Shown: positions 37,756 to 45,378 of the stretch, one piece after another | Position numbering within the stretch: the stretch's first letter is position 1 | Layout: each line of letters starts with the position of its first letter | Assembly (NCBI GenBank): GCA_900316295.1 | Contig: ONCJ01000017.1 | Coordinates: 1 to 55,836, forward strand | DNA: 55,836 nt | Source: an uncultured Prevotella sp. | Lineage (GTDB): Bacteria > Bacteroidota > Bacteroidia > Bacteroidales > Bacteroidaceae | Direction of reading: 5' to 3' | Notes under the pieces: generated by a model | Databases searched by the model: none | What the model was told of the DNA's origin: nothing | Seen by the model: the letters and a program-made list of their open reading frames with translations, nothing else | Translations under genes and position numbers: made by a program

Positions 37756-39084
37756 ATGAAAACATATATCGCCATCATATCAGCCATATTCCTCGCCATA
37801 GCCGTGGTGTTCAACTTCCTGCCTCGCACCAAATACTCCGTACTGGAGAAGCGTGACCTGAAGACCTTCCCTGAGTATTCTATAGACAAACTCTCAAACG
37901 GCACTTTCACCAAAGAGATTTCGGAGTGGTTTAGCGACTCCGAGCCCTATCGAGACCTACTGATGTCGCTGAGTATGAGCATCAAAGACTACCAGCGACT
38001 CGTCACCGACGAAGACAACATCACATTCCATGCTGCCGAGGGACCTACACCAGAAGAACTGGAAGCCCAGCGCAAGGCGGAGGAAGAGGCACGCGAACGC
38101 ACACCCAACCGAACAGCAAAGGAATATGAGAACAAACTGACAGCCAACGAGAATGCCAAGATAGCCCATGCAGGAATCATCGTAGTGGGTTCGGGCGAGA
38201 AGGTCAGGGCTATGATGGCTTATGGTGGCGAGGCTGGCGGCGGTATGCAGTTTGCTAACATCGTCAACCTGTATAAGCAGACTTTCGGAGACAAGGTGAA
38301 CATCTATTGTATGGTTGTACCAATAGCCATCGACTTCTATTGTCCCGACAAGGTGAAGAAACGCACCAAGCCACAGCTGCCTACCATCAACAACATCTAT
38401 ACCCATCTTGATGAGGATGTCAAGGCTGTAGACGTATATACCACACTGGGCGAGCACGCTGGTGAGGACATCTATCTGCGTACCGACCACCACTGGACTC
38501 CGCTGGGAGCCTACTATGCCGCCCGACGCTTTGCGAAGATTGCCGATGTACCCTTCCGCGACCTCTCCAGCTATGAGAAGAATGTCATCCATGGCTTTGT
38601 CGGCACGATGTACGGCTATTCTAAGGATATTGCTGTGAAGAAAGCACCCGAGGACTTCGTCTACTACAAGCCAAAGGGCGTGGACTATCAGACCACCTTT
38701 GTCACGTATATTCTCGACAAAGACTACAACATCACAGCCGAGAGTCAACCTAAGCAGGATGAGTTTTTCAAGAAATACAAGGACGGATCTAGCTCAGCCT
38801 ACTTCACCTTTATGGGTGGCGACCAGCTCTTGGTAAAGGTGAAGACCAGCACCAACAACCATCGCCGACTAATGCTGATAAAGGACAGTTTTGGCAATGC
38901 CCTACCAGCCTTCCTCTTCTATTCGTTTGAGGAGATACATGTCGTAGACTTCCGCTATTTCAATCAGAACATACAAAAGTATGTCAGCGATAATAATATC
39001 ACCGACATACTCTTTGAACAGAATATCTTCAATGCCTACTCACCCTCTATATATAAGCGGCTTGAGAAGTTTCTGAATCAATAA
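37756..39084 (+). CDS. DHHW-family protein, AlgJ/AlgX-like acetyltransferase partner
   Basis: 442 residues with one N-terminal membrane helix (about 4-23), so the rest faces the periplasm. The name-giving DHHW is at 244-247 (LRTDHHWTPLGAYYAARRF), and LIKDSFGNALPAF near residue 376 supplies the probable serine, giving an SGNH-like active site. It probably takes an acyl group delivered by the MBOAT protein and places it on a polysaccharide. Residues 95-125 are a charged coiled-coil-like insertion. Last gene before the terminator at 39150-39182. Confidence 0.85.
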   Translation: MKTYIAIISAIFLAIAVVFNFLPRTKYSVLEKRDLKTFPEYSIDKLSNGTFTKEISEWFSDSEPYRDLLMSLSMSIKDYQRLVTDEDNITFHAAEGPTPEELEAQRKAEEEARERTPNRTAKEYENKLTANENAKIAHAGIIVVGSGEKVRAMMAYGGEAGGGMQFANIVNLYKQTFGDKVNIYCMVVPIAIDFYCPDKVKKRTKPQLPTINNIYTHLDEDVKAVDVYTTLGEHAGEDIYLRTDHHWTPLGAYYAARRFAKIADVPFRDLSSYEKNVIHGFVGTMYGYSKDIAVKKAPEDFVYYKPKGVDYQTTFVTYILDKDYNITAESQPKQDEFFKKYKDGSSSAYFTFMGGDQLLVKVKTSTNNHRRLMLIKDSFGNALPAFLFYSFEEIHVVDFRYFNQNIQKYVSDNNITDILFEQNIFNAYSPSIYKRLEKFLNQ

Positions 39085-39088
39085 AGAG

Positions 39089-39151
39089 TCCTTAAACTCC
39101 TTAAAGCCCTTAAGGTCCTTAAAGTCCTTAAACCCCTTAAGGTCCTTAAAA
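39089..39151. repeat. Second array of the 9-bp CCTTAAAGn repeat
   Basis: Seven consecutive 9-bp units between the DHHW stop and the terminator, more varied than the 36217 array (TCCTTAAAC, CCCTTAAGG and others) but strictly of period nine. Confidence 0.85.
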
Positions 39152-39182
39152 AAAAGCCTCCCATTGTTTGGGAGGCTTTTTT
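39150..39182. terminator. Bidirectional terminator between the DHHW gene and glgP
   Basis: A run, GCCTCCCA (39156-39163), 5-base loop, TGGGAGGC (39169-39176), T run. It ends both convergent operons. Confidence 0.9.
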
Positions 39183-39190
39183 GAATTCTC

Positions 39191-41749
39191 TTAGTCGAGC
39201 CACTTCACGTATGCGAAGTCCTGACGATGAGGCAGGTTGTCGTTCTTAGGATACATACGAACACAAGTCTTGTATGCTCCTGCATGATCAGGTGTGAACT
39301 TCAACTCGAAGGTATAGAGATTACCCTCCTGCTTGATCATCTTGAACGGACGGATTGCGTGGATAGTAATCTCGTCTACAGGTTCGTTCTTTATAGTGAT
39401 GAGCTCCAGACTTACGGCATCATTGAGGCCAGCCTCGTCGATGACGTATGTGATGACATGCTCATGACCAGTCAGAGTATCACGCCAAGGATTGTCCGAA
39501 AGTGATACTACCTTGATGCTGTCCCAACGCTCAGCCACATTCTCTTTCCAGAGTGCAATATCCTTAGCCAACTGGTTGTTGTTAGCAGCGAGCTTCTTGA
39601 AGCGTTTTGCCTCCTTGATGTAGAACTTGTTATAGTAGTCATCAAGCTGGCGTTTCATAGTATAGTGAGGAGCGATGGTAGCGATAGAGTTCTTGATCAC
39701 CTTGATCCAGTCCTTGCTATAGCCAGTCTTCTTGTCACGATCGTAGTACATTGGTACAATCTCGTGCTCCAGGAGATGGTAGATAGTAGCAGCGTCGAGC
39801 TGATCCTGATAGCCCTGGTTCTGGTAGGTACGCTTCTGTGGCAATGCCCATCCTGCACCCTGACGATAACCTTCAACCCACCATCCGTCGAGTACGGACA
39901 GGTTGACAACACCATTCATCTCAGCTTTCTCACCACTGGTTCCAGATGCCTCGAGCGGACGAGTCGGAGTATTCATCCAGATGTCCACGCCACTGACAAG
40001 ACGACGAGCCAACTGGAAGTCATAGTCCTCAAGGAAGATGATCTTACCGAGGAACTCAGGACGCTGGCTTATCTCAAAAATCTTCTTGATCAGACCCTGA
40101 CCACCACCATCAGCAGGGTGCGCCTTACCAGAGAAGAAGAAGAGTACTGGACGCTCAGGGTTGTTCACAATCTTACTCAGACGATCAAGGTCGGTGAAGA
40201 GCAGATGTGCACGCTTGTATGTAGCGAAACGACGGCAGAAGCCAATCATCAGAGCATTCGGGTTGATACGCTCAAGCAGAGAAACCACACGTGCAGGATC
40301 GCCCTGGTTGCGCAGCCATGTCTGTGTGAACTTCTCACGGATATACTTGATGAGCTTCTCCTTCAGGGCCATACGAGTCTTCCATATCTCAGCGTCGGGC
40401 ACATTATAGATAGCATGCCAGATCTCCTCGTTCGACTGGTCAAACATGAAGTTCTTATCGAAATACTTATCGTAGAGGTTGCGCCACTCTGTTGCAGCCC
40501 ATGATGGGAAGTGGACACCATTGGTCACATAGCCCACATGGTTCTCCTCTGGATAATAACCCTTCCAAATAGGAGCGAACATCTTCTGGCTCACCCATCC
40601 GTGGAGCTTACTTACACCATTAACCTCCTGACAGGTGTTGATGGCGAAAGTAGACATGGAGAACTTCTCGTTCTTGTCCTCAGGATTGGTACGACCCATG
40701 CCGATGAACTCGTCCCAAGAGAGACCGAGCAACTGTGGATAGCCACCCATATACTTGCCGAAGAGCTGCTCGTCGAAGTAGTCGTGACCAGCTGGTACAG
40801 GAGTGTGGCAGGTATACAGGCCGCTGGCACGTACCAGCTCGAGAGCCTGGTTGAAGGTGAGTCCCTCATGGATATAGTCTATCAGACGCTGCAGGTTGCA
40901 GAGTGCTGCGTGTCCCTCGTTGCAATGATAGATATCCTTCTTGATGCCAAGACGCTTCAGCAGCAACATACCACCGATACCGAGCAGGATCTCCTGCTTT
41001 AGACGGTTCTCCCAGTCGCCACCATAGAGAGCGTGGGTGATAGGCTTGTCGTACTCAGAGTTGAGTTCGTTGTCTGTGTCGAGCAGATACAGGCTCACAC
41101 GACCAACATTCACACGCCATACAGCAGCATGTACGTTGTAGTTCATATATGGCACCTCGATGAAGAGAGGGTTGCCATTCTCATCCAACTGACGTTCTAT
41201 AGGTAGGGTGTTGAAGTTCTGTGCGTCATAGTTGGCTATCTGCTGACCATCCATAGACAGACTCTGCTTGAAATAGCCGAAACGATACAGGAATCCTACG
41301 GCACACATGTCTACGTTTGAGTCAGATGCCTCCTTCACATAGTCGCCGGCAAGCATTCCAAGACCACCAGAGTAGATCTTCAGAACCTGGTTCAGACCGT
41401 ATTCCATACAGAAGTAAGCCACTGATGGACGCTTCTTGTCTGGCTTCACGTCCATATATGCGCGGAACTTCTTGTATACGTCCTTCACCTTTTTCATTAT
41501 CGCCTTATCCTTCACAATAGCCTGCTTACGATCATAGCTCAGGCGCTCGAGCAGCAATACAGGGTTGTGACCCACCTCCTCATAGAGATTTTCGTCGAGG
41601 CTCTTCCACATCTCGCGTGCCTCGTAGTTCCATGCCCACCACATGTTGTGTGCGAGCTCGTCAAGACTTGCCAACTCCTGTGGCAGGCTCGACTTCACAT
41701 TCACCTCTTTCCACTGAGGTTCGTTCGAATAATCTGCTTTAATCTTCAT
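39191..41749 (-). CDS. glgP: Alpha-glucan (glycogen) phosphorylase
   Basis: Releases glucose-1-phosphate from storage glucan. 852 residues, GT35, of the bacterial short type starting with a domain around [20 protein letters not shown]. The PLP site is in [25 protein letters not shown]. Other signatures are [30 protein letters not shown] and [16 protein letters not shown]. Its last 90 residues form an extra beta domain. It follows glgA by 64 bases in the same leftward unit, coupling synthesis and breakdown. Confidence 0.93.
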   Translation of the reverse strand: MKIKADYSNEPQWKEVNVKSSLPQELASLDELAHNMWWAWNYEAREMWKSLDENLYEEVGHNPVLLLERLSYDRKQAIVKDKAIMKKVKDVYKKFRAYMDVKPDKKRPSVAYFCMEYGLNQVLKIYSGGLGMLAGDYVKEASDSNVDMCAVGFLYRFGYFKQSLSMDGQQIANYDAQNFNTLPIERQLDENGNPLFIEVPYMNYNVHAAVWRVNVGRVSLYLLDTDNELNSEYDKPITHALYGGDWENRLKQEILLGIGGMLLLKRLGIKKDIYHCNEGHAALCNLQRLIDYIHEGLTFNQALELVRASGLYTCHTPVPAGHDYFDEQLFGKYMGGYPQLLGLSWDEFIGMGRTNPEDKNEKFSMSTFAINTCQEVNGVSKLHGWVSQKMFAPIWKGYYPEENHVGYVTNGVHFPSWAATEWRNLYDKYFDKNFMFDQSNEEIWHAIYNVPDAEIWKTRMALKEKLIKYIREKFTQTWLRNQGDPARVVSLLERINPNALMIGFCRRFATYKRAHLLFTDLDRLSKIVNNPERPVLFFFSGKAHPADGGGQGLIKKIFEISQRPEFLGKIIFLEDYDFQLARRLVSGVDIWMNTPTRPLEASGTSGEKAEMNGVVNLSVLDGWWVEGYRQGAGWALPQKRTYQNQGYQDQLDAATIYHLLEHEIVPMYYDRDKKTGYSKDWIKVIKNSIATIAPHYTMKRQLDDYYNKFYIKEAKRFKKLAANNNQLAKDIALWKENVAERWDSIKVVSLSDNPWRDTLTGHEHVITYVIDEAGLNDAVSLELITIKNEPVDEITIHAIRPFKMIKQEGNLYTFELKFTPDHAGAYKTCVRMYPKNDNLPHRQDFAYVKWLD

Positions 41750-41813
41750 ATATATATATATAAATAATGTGTTAATATTCTTGGTTATGATTCTCTACCT
41801 CACTAAGAGTGCG

Positions 41814-43484
41814 TTAATTCTTTTGTACCTTACGTAGCGCACAGTCATACGCCTCCTCATAGTACTTGATGAACTCACTCCACAAAGCCTTTTTCGACAG
41901 GTTCTCGGCAGCCGTACGACATTTCTTCACGTCAGCTGGCGACATATTAGAGAAGTCGGCAATGGTATCCTTTATAGCATCGGCTACCTCTGAGTAGTTG
42001 TAGTCAGTACGATGGATTACCTTCACACCGTCCGTCAACTCACTATAACCACCCTTCACACTGTTGGCCCATAGTCCGAAACCAGCGAGGTCGGTAGTTA
42101 TACATGGCACCTTGAACGCTATAGCCTCCAGCGGAGTATATCCCCACGGCTCATAGTACGACGGATAGATACACAGGTCATTGCCCAGCACCAGATCATA
42201 ATATGTCATATTGAAGATGCCGTCATTGCCAGTAAGATAGCAAGGCAAGAAGATCAGTTTCACCTTGTCCTCCTTCTGGTTCCACATATTGTAGTATTTC
42301 AGCATGTTCAACACGTTGTCATGACTCATGTTGTGGAGCCAGTGAGTAATCATCGGCACCTCCAGCGGTGTGTCGAACGGCATGTTCAGAGCCAGTCGCT
42401 CCTGCAGGTCCTGACGCGGGTCGCCCACCCATCCAGGAACCTCGATGAATGCCACCACCGTCTTTGTCAGTTCACGGTCGCGCAACAGTCGGTTCAGCGC
42501 CTCTATATATACGTCAATACCCTTGTTACGGAACTCATATCGTCCGCTGGTAGACACTATCAGGGTCTCATCGTCAAGACTGGTGCCGAGCAGAGCGTTA
42601 GCAACCTCCAAGAGGCGCTTTCTTGCAGCCTTACGTTTCTTAGAGAACTGTGCACCCTTTGGCACGAAATTATTCTCAAAACCATTTGGCAGCACCACGT
42701 CGACAGGCTTGTCCAGCAACTCCTTACATTCGTTGGCAGTTATCTCGCTCACCGTCGTAAAACAGTCAGCATAGTGAGCAGACTGTTTTTCTATCGAGTG
42801 TTTGCTCTCCATGTTCAGCTCCTGAGCCATCTGGTCGCCATTATAAGCAAAGAGATAGTCGTAGAGCGGTTTGTTGTTGCCTGCTATCGAGCGTCCTATG
42901 CTCGTAGCGTGAGTAGTGAATATGGTAGCAATACCTGGAACATACTTCTTCAGGTACAACATTCCGAGACCAGTCATCCACTCATTAGCCTGATATACCA
43001 CCTTCTTCTCATCGAGACCGAAGAATTGGTAGTAGCTCTCCACCACCTTTGCCGCAGCGTATGAGAACATTGACGCCTCGTCATAGTCACCGTAGGCATG
43101 CAGGCTGTCCACCTTGTAGTCCTCCCACAGATGACCATATATCTCGTCCTTCCTCTCAAAGTACTGATTGAAGTCCACCAGTATCGCTATCGGCTTACCA
43201 GGCACATTCCATCTGCCCACCTTCATCATGATGCCCTGCTCCTTCTTGGCATAGTCTATCCATGCGCCAAGCGACTTCTTGGCAGTCAGGTGTTTGTCAG
43301 TCACAAAGTACGGGCTCTCTTTCTCTTTCCAACAATCGGGACCGATAAAGATAATATGATCTGGAAGTTTTTCCTGTAGTGTCTTTGCTCTAGTCGATAG
43401 GACGGTATATATGCCGCCAACCTTGTTGCATACCTCCCAACTGCTCTCAAAGACATAGTCGGGAAACAAAAGTTTGTTTGTCAT
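41814..43484 (-). CDS. Glycogen synthase of the GT3 (eukaryote-like) type
   Basis: Adds glucose to the growing glucan. 556 residues. It begins FESSWEVCNKVGGIYTVLSTRA, the start of animal and yeast glycogen synthases rather than bacterial GlgA. Further GT3 marks are IFTTHATSIGRSIAG, HYADCFTTVSEITANECKELL, VLPNGFENNF and YPSYYEPWGYTPLEAIAF with the catalytic glutamates. It is shorter than eukaryotic GT3 (about 700), lacking their regulated tails. GT3 enzymes normally use UDP-glucose; donor here is inferred. Candidate -7 box on the minus strand at 43575-43568. Confidence 0.9.
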   Translation of the reverse strand: MTNKLLFPDYVFESSWEVCNKVGGIYTVLSTRAKTLQEKLPDHIIFIGPDCWKEKESPYFVTDKHLTAKKSLGAWIDYAKKEQGIMMKVGRWNVPGKPIAILVDFNQYFERKDEIYGHLWEDYKVDSLHAYGDYDEASMFSYAAAKVVESYYQFFGLDEKKVVYQANEWMTGLGMLYLKKYVPGIATIFTTHATSIGRSIAGNNKPLYDYLFAYNGDQMAQELNMESKHSIEKQSAHYADCFTTVSEITANECKELLDKPVDVVLPNGFENNFVPKGAQFSKKRKAARKRLLEVANALLGTSLDDETLIVSTSGRYEFRNKGIDVYIEALNRLLRDRELTKTVVAFIEVPGWVGDPRQDLQERLALNMPFDTPLEVPMITHWLHNMSHDNVLNMLKYYNMWNQKEDKVKLIFLPCYLTGNDGIFNMTYYDLVLGNDLCIYPSYYEPWGYTPLEAIAFKVPCITTDLAGFGLWANSVKGGYSELTDGVKVIHRTDYNYSEVADAIKDTIADFSNMSPADVKKCRTAAENLSKKALWSEFIKYYEEAYDCALRKVQKN

Positions 43485-43567
43485 AAATCTTATTCGTTTT
43501 CTGCGAATATAATCTTTTTACCTGCTCCAAATTGAGTAATGAACTCCCTTTTGGGCTTTTCAGGGTG

Positions 43568-43575
43568 CAAAGGTA
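43568..43575 (-). promoter_or_regulatory. -7 box of the glgA-glgP promoter
   Basis: TACCTTTG on the minus strand, about 85 bases upstream of the synthase start. No good TTG partner. Confidence 0.5.
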
Positions 43576-43662
43576 GTAAAATAATTCTTAAACACCACTC
43601 TTTCAGCATGTTTTTTACGCAAAAATTACGCTAATCACCCTTACTAATCCCCCTTGCTGAGT

Positions 43663-43886
43663 CTATACATACCATCCATCACATTCATGCTGCCAGATGT
43701 GGCCTGCAACAGGAGGTCGTTTATCTTTGCTTACAAGTTGATAGCCTCCACCATGTTGAATGTCGAGTTTTGCAACCTTCTCAAAGCCTATTTTTCTTAA
43801 TGACTCTATAAGAGTGTCAATAGCTTGTCGATGCCATATTACAGTTCCGTCATATTGGTAGATTTTTATTGTTTTATTTGTTTGTT
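43663..43886 (-). pseudogene. Remnant of an unrecognised small gene
   Basis: Minus-strand frame open for about 75 codons with protein-like composition (KIYQYDGTVIWHRQAID; GGGYQLVSKDKRPPVAG; HIWQHECDGWYV) ending in TAG at 43663-43665. It has no ATG, GTG or TTG before the upstream stop, so the 5' end appears lost. Family not recognised. The rest of 43485-43939 holds only the glgA leader and the antitoxin promoter. Confidence 0.4.
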
Positions 43887-43908
43887 TCAGAGAATTATAT
43901 TAAATTTG
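43878..43908 (+). promoter_or_regulatory. Promoter of the toxin-antitoxin pair
   Basis: TTG 43878-43880, 20-bp spacer, TAAATTTG 43901-43908. The surrounding sequence (TTTTTATTGTT, TTTG, TTCAGAG) is closely repeated before the antitoxin-like gene at 44819. Confidence 0.6.
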
Positions 43909-43939
43909 CAACCAGATAAGTATATAAAGGAGAATCGTT

Positions 43940-44176
43940 ATGGAAGCAGCAACTTTACAGGCAAAACCGTTTACTCCATTCCAGATTGAGATGTTAGAAT
44001 TGGTATCCAGGGTATCCTCAGAAGTAGAGATGCAAGACATTCGCCGCATGCTTGGTCAGTATTTTGCCAAGCGAGCAGAGGATGCTCTCGACCGTCTATG
44101 GGATGAAGGTGTCCTCAACGACAAGGTGATGGAAGAGTGGAAGTCTGAACACATGCGCACACCATACAAACAGTAA
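43940..44176 (+). CDS. Antitoxin of a PIN-type toxin-antitoxin pair
   Basis: 78 residues, helical and charged (FQIEMLELVSRVSSEVEMQDI; AEDALDRLWDEGVLNDKVMEEW). There is no clear DNA-binding motif. Its stop overlaps the toxin start (TAATG), the usual antitoxin-first, coupled arrangement. The call rests mainly on this position. Confidence 0.7.
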   Translation: MEAATLQAKPFTPFQIEMLELVSRVSSEVEMQDIRRMLGQYFAKRAEDALDRLWDEGVLNDKVMEEWKSEHMRTPYKQ

Positions 44177-44583
44177 TGAACGTCGTTCTTGATACCAATT
44201 GTCTGCTAATGTCGCTTTCACGACAAAGTGCCTACTATCCTGTTTGGCGTGATTTCGTCGATGGGAAGTACACGCTTTGTATCACCAATGAGATTCTTGC
44301 TGAGTATGAGGAAGTTATCACCCAGAAAGTTGGACCAGAGATTGCTTCAAACGTTATAACCGCTATCCTTGACTTGCCCAACACTAAAATGGTTCAGATA
44401 TACTATCATCTCCGTCTGATTACCTCAGACCCCGATGATGACAAATTTGTAGATTGTGCTTTCAAGGCTAATGCCCGCTATATCGTTACAGAAGACCATC
44501 ACTACGACATTCTCAAACAAACACCATTCCCATACATCGACGTGGTAGGCATCAACGAGTTTATCAAAGTCTTGCGAGGATAG
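44176..44583 (+). CDS. PIN-domain toxin, putative endoribonuclease
   Basis: 135 residues. Acidic active-site residues are readable: D6 (VVLDTN), E43 (LAEYEEV), D89 or D93 (DPDDDKFVDCA) and D107 (VTEDHHY). This set is typical of the COG1569-like putative toxin group. It would cleave RNA when free of the antitoxin encoded upstream, with which it overlaps by one base. Confidence 0.85.
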   Translation: MNVVLDTNCLLMSLSRQSAYYPVWRDFVDGKYTLCITNEILAEYEEVITQKVGPEIASNVITAILDLPNTKMVQIYYHLRLITSDPDDDKFVDCAFKANARYIVTEDHHYDILKQTPFPYIDVVGINEFIKVLRG

Positions 44584-44639
44584 CAAACAGCGACCGTTGG
44601 TTCTTCGTTCGTCAGGTAATAGAGTTCTTTTAGTCGCTA

Positions 44640-44759
44640 CACTTTGTAAAAGCGGCAGAGCTGGGCGGAAGGACCAAGAGGTCGATTTCGTATTCTAATG
44701 CGGAGATGTCAATCACCGGTCCCTTTGGCACCATTTCGTGTTGCGTCCATATATTTTTA
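44640..44759 (-). pseudogene. Possible second gene fragment
   Basis: A minus-strand frame reads IWTQHEMVPKGPVIDIS, then ALEYEIDLLVLPPSS, and stops shortly after. It has an ATG but codes for only 34 residues from it. It lies just upstream of the 44819 gene promoter, as the 43663 remnant lies upstream of the 43940 promoter. Not recognised; may be chance. Confidence 0.2.
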
Positions 44760-44770
44760 TTGTTATTTGC

Positions 44771-44800
44771 TTGTTTATTCAGAGTTTATTCTTAATTTTG
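44771..44800 (+). promoter_or_regulatory. Promoter of the orphan antitoxin-like gene
   Basis: TTG 44771-44773, 19-bp spacer, TAATTTTG 44793-44800. It sets the start of the gene at 44819, because the longer frame from 44738 begins upstream of it. Confidence 0.65.
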
Positions 44801-44818
44801 CATTCAAAAGAATACGTT

Positions 44819-45067
44819 ATGACTGCAATACAACTTAATGCCGAAATACTCCGCAACATGAGCATCATAGCAGAGGATGAGCACCTGCTGAGACGAGTTG
44901 CGAAATATCTACGAAAGGTTGTTGCCGAAAAGAAGTCTGATCCGACACTAATGACAAAGGAGGAATTCTTTGCCCGTGTAGACGAGGCCCGTGAGGAAAT
45001 CAGGCAGGGTAAAGGAAAACGCTTTTCCAACCCAGAAGAAATGAATGCTTGGTTAAACTCGCTTTGA
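44819..45067 (+). CDS. Orphan antitoxin-like protein
   Basis: 82 residues: MTAIQLNAEILRNMSIIAED, then a basic helix (RRVAKYLRKVVAEKK), MTKEEFFARVDEAREEIRQG and NPEEMNAWLNSL at the end. This layout matches small antitoxins that accompany RelE-type toxins in Bacteroidales. No toxin gene follows; the next gene is convergent. It could neutralise a toxin encoded elsewhere or be a relic. Confidence 0.65.
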   Translation: MTAIQLNAEILRNMSIIAEDEHLLRRVAKYLRKVVAEKKSDPTLMTKEEFFARVDEAREEIRQGKGKRFSNPEEMNAWLNSL

Positions 45068-45080
45068 CCATGCTACGACA

Positions 45081-45281
45081 TTATTCTTTTGTATGTTTGT
45101 AAACAAACAATGTAGGAAGGAAGACCAGCAGCAACAGGGTTATCTCTACCAAGGCGTATGATCCTACATAATCCACCAGGGTCTGAAACTTCAGGACTCC
45201 ATCTACGATGAACACCAGAAAGGCAAACCAACATATAAAGAATATGGCTGCATGCTTGATTTTTCGTTTTTTCAGTTTCAT
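45081..45281 (-). CDS. Small two-helix membrane protein
   Basis: 66 residues: a basic start (MKLKKRKIKH), two membrane helices (about 11-29 and 43-60) and a short polar tail. Not recognised. Its ATG sits one base after the stop of a short in-frame fragment (45283-45378), which suggests it was once coupled to an upstream gene now lost. Confidence 0.45.
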   Translation of the reverse strand: MKLKKRKIKHAAIFFICWFAFLVFIVDGVLKFQTLVDYVGSYALVEITLLLLVFLPTLFVYKHTKE

Positions 45282-45282
45282 T

Positions 45283-45378
45283 TTATTTTGTGTTTTGTTT
45301 GTGCCTAACCAACTCTATAGCCTCCTTGCCCGTAAGATGTTCTATGTCAATAGTGCTCTTGCTGAATAATCTTTCTAT
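45283..45378 (-). pseudogene. C-terminal fragment in frame after the helicase stop
   Basis: Directly after the helicase TGA the same frame stays open for 31 codons (IERLFSKSTIDIEHL, TGKEAIELVRHKQNTK) and stops one base before the small membrane-protein gene. No start codon of its own. Probably the tail of a gene that used to precede the membrane protein. Family not recognised. Confidence 0.35.
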
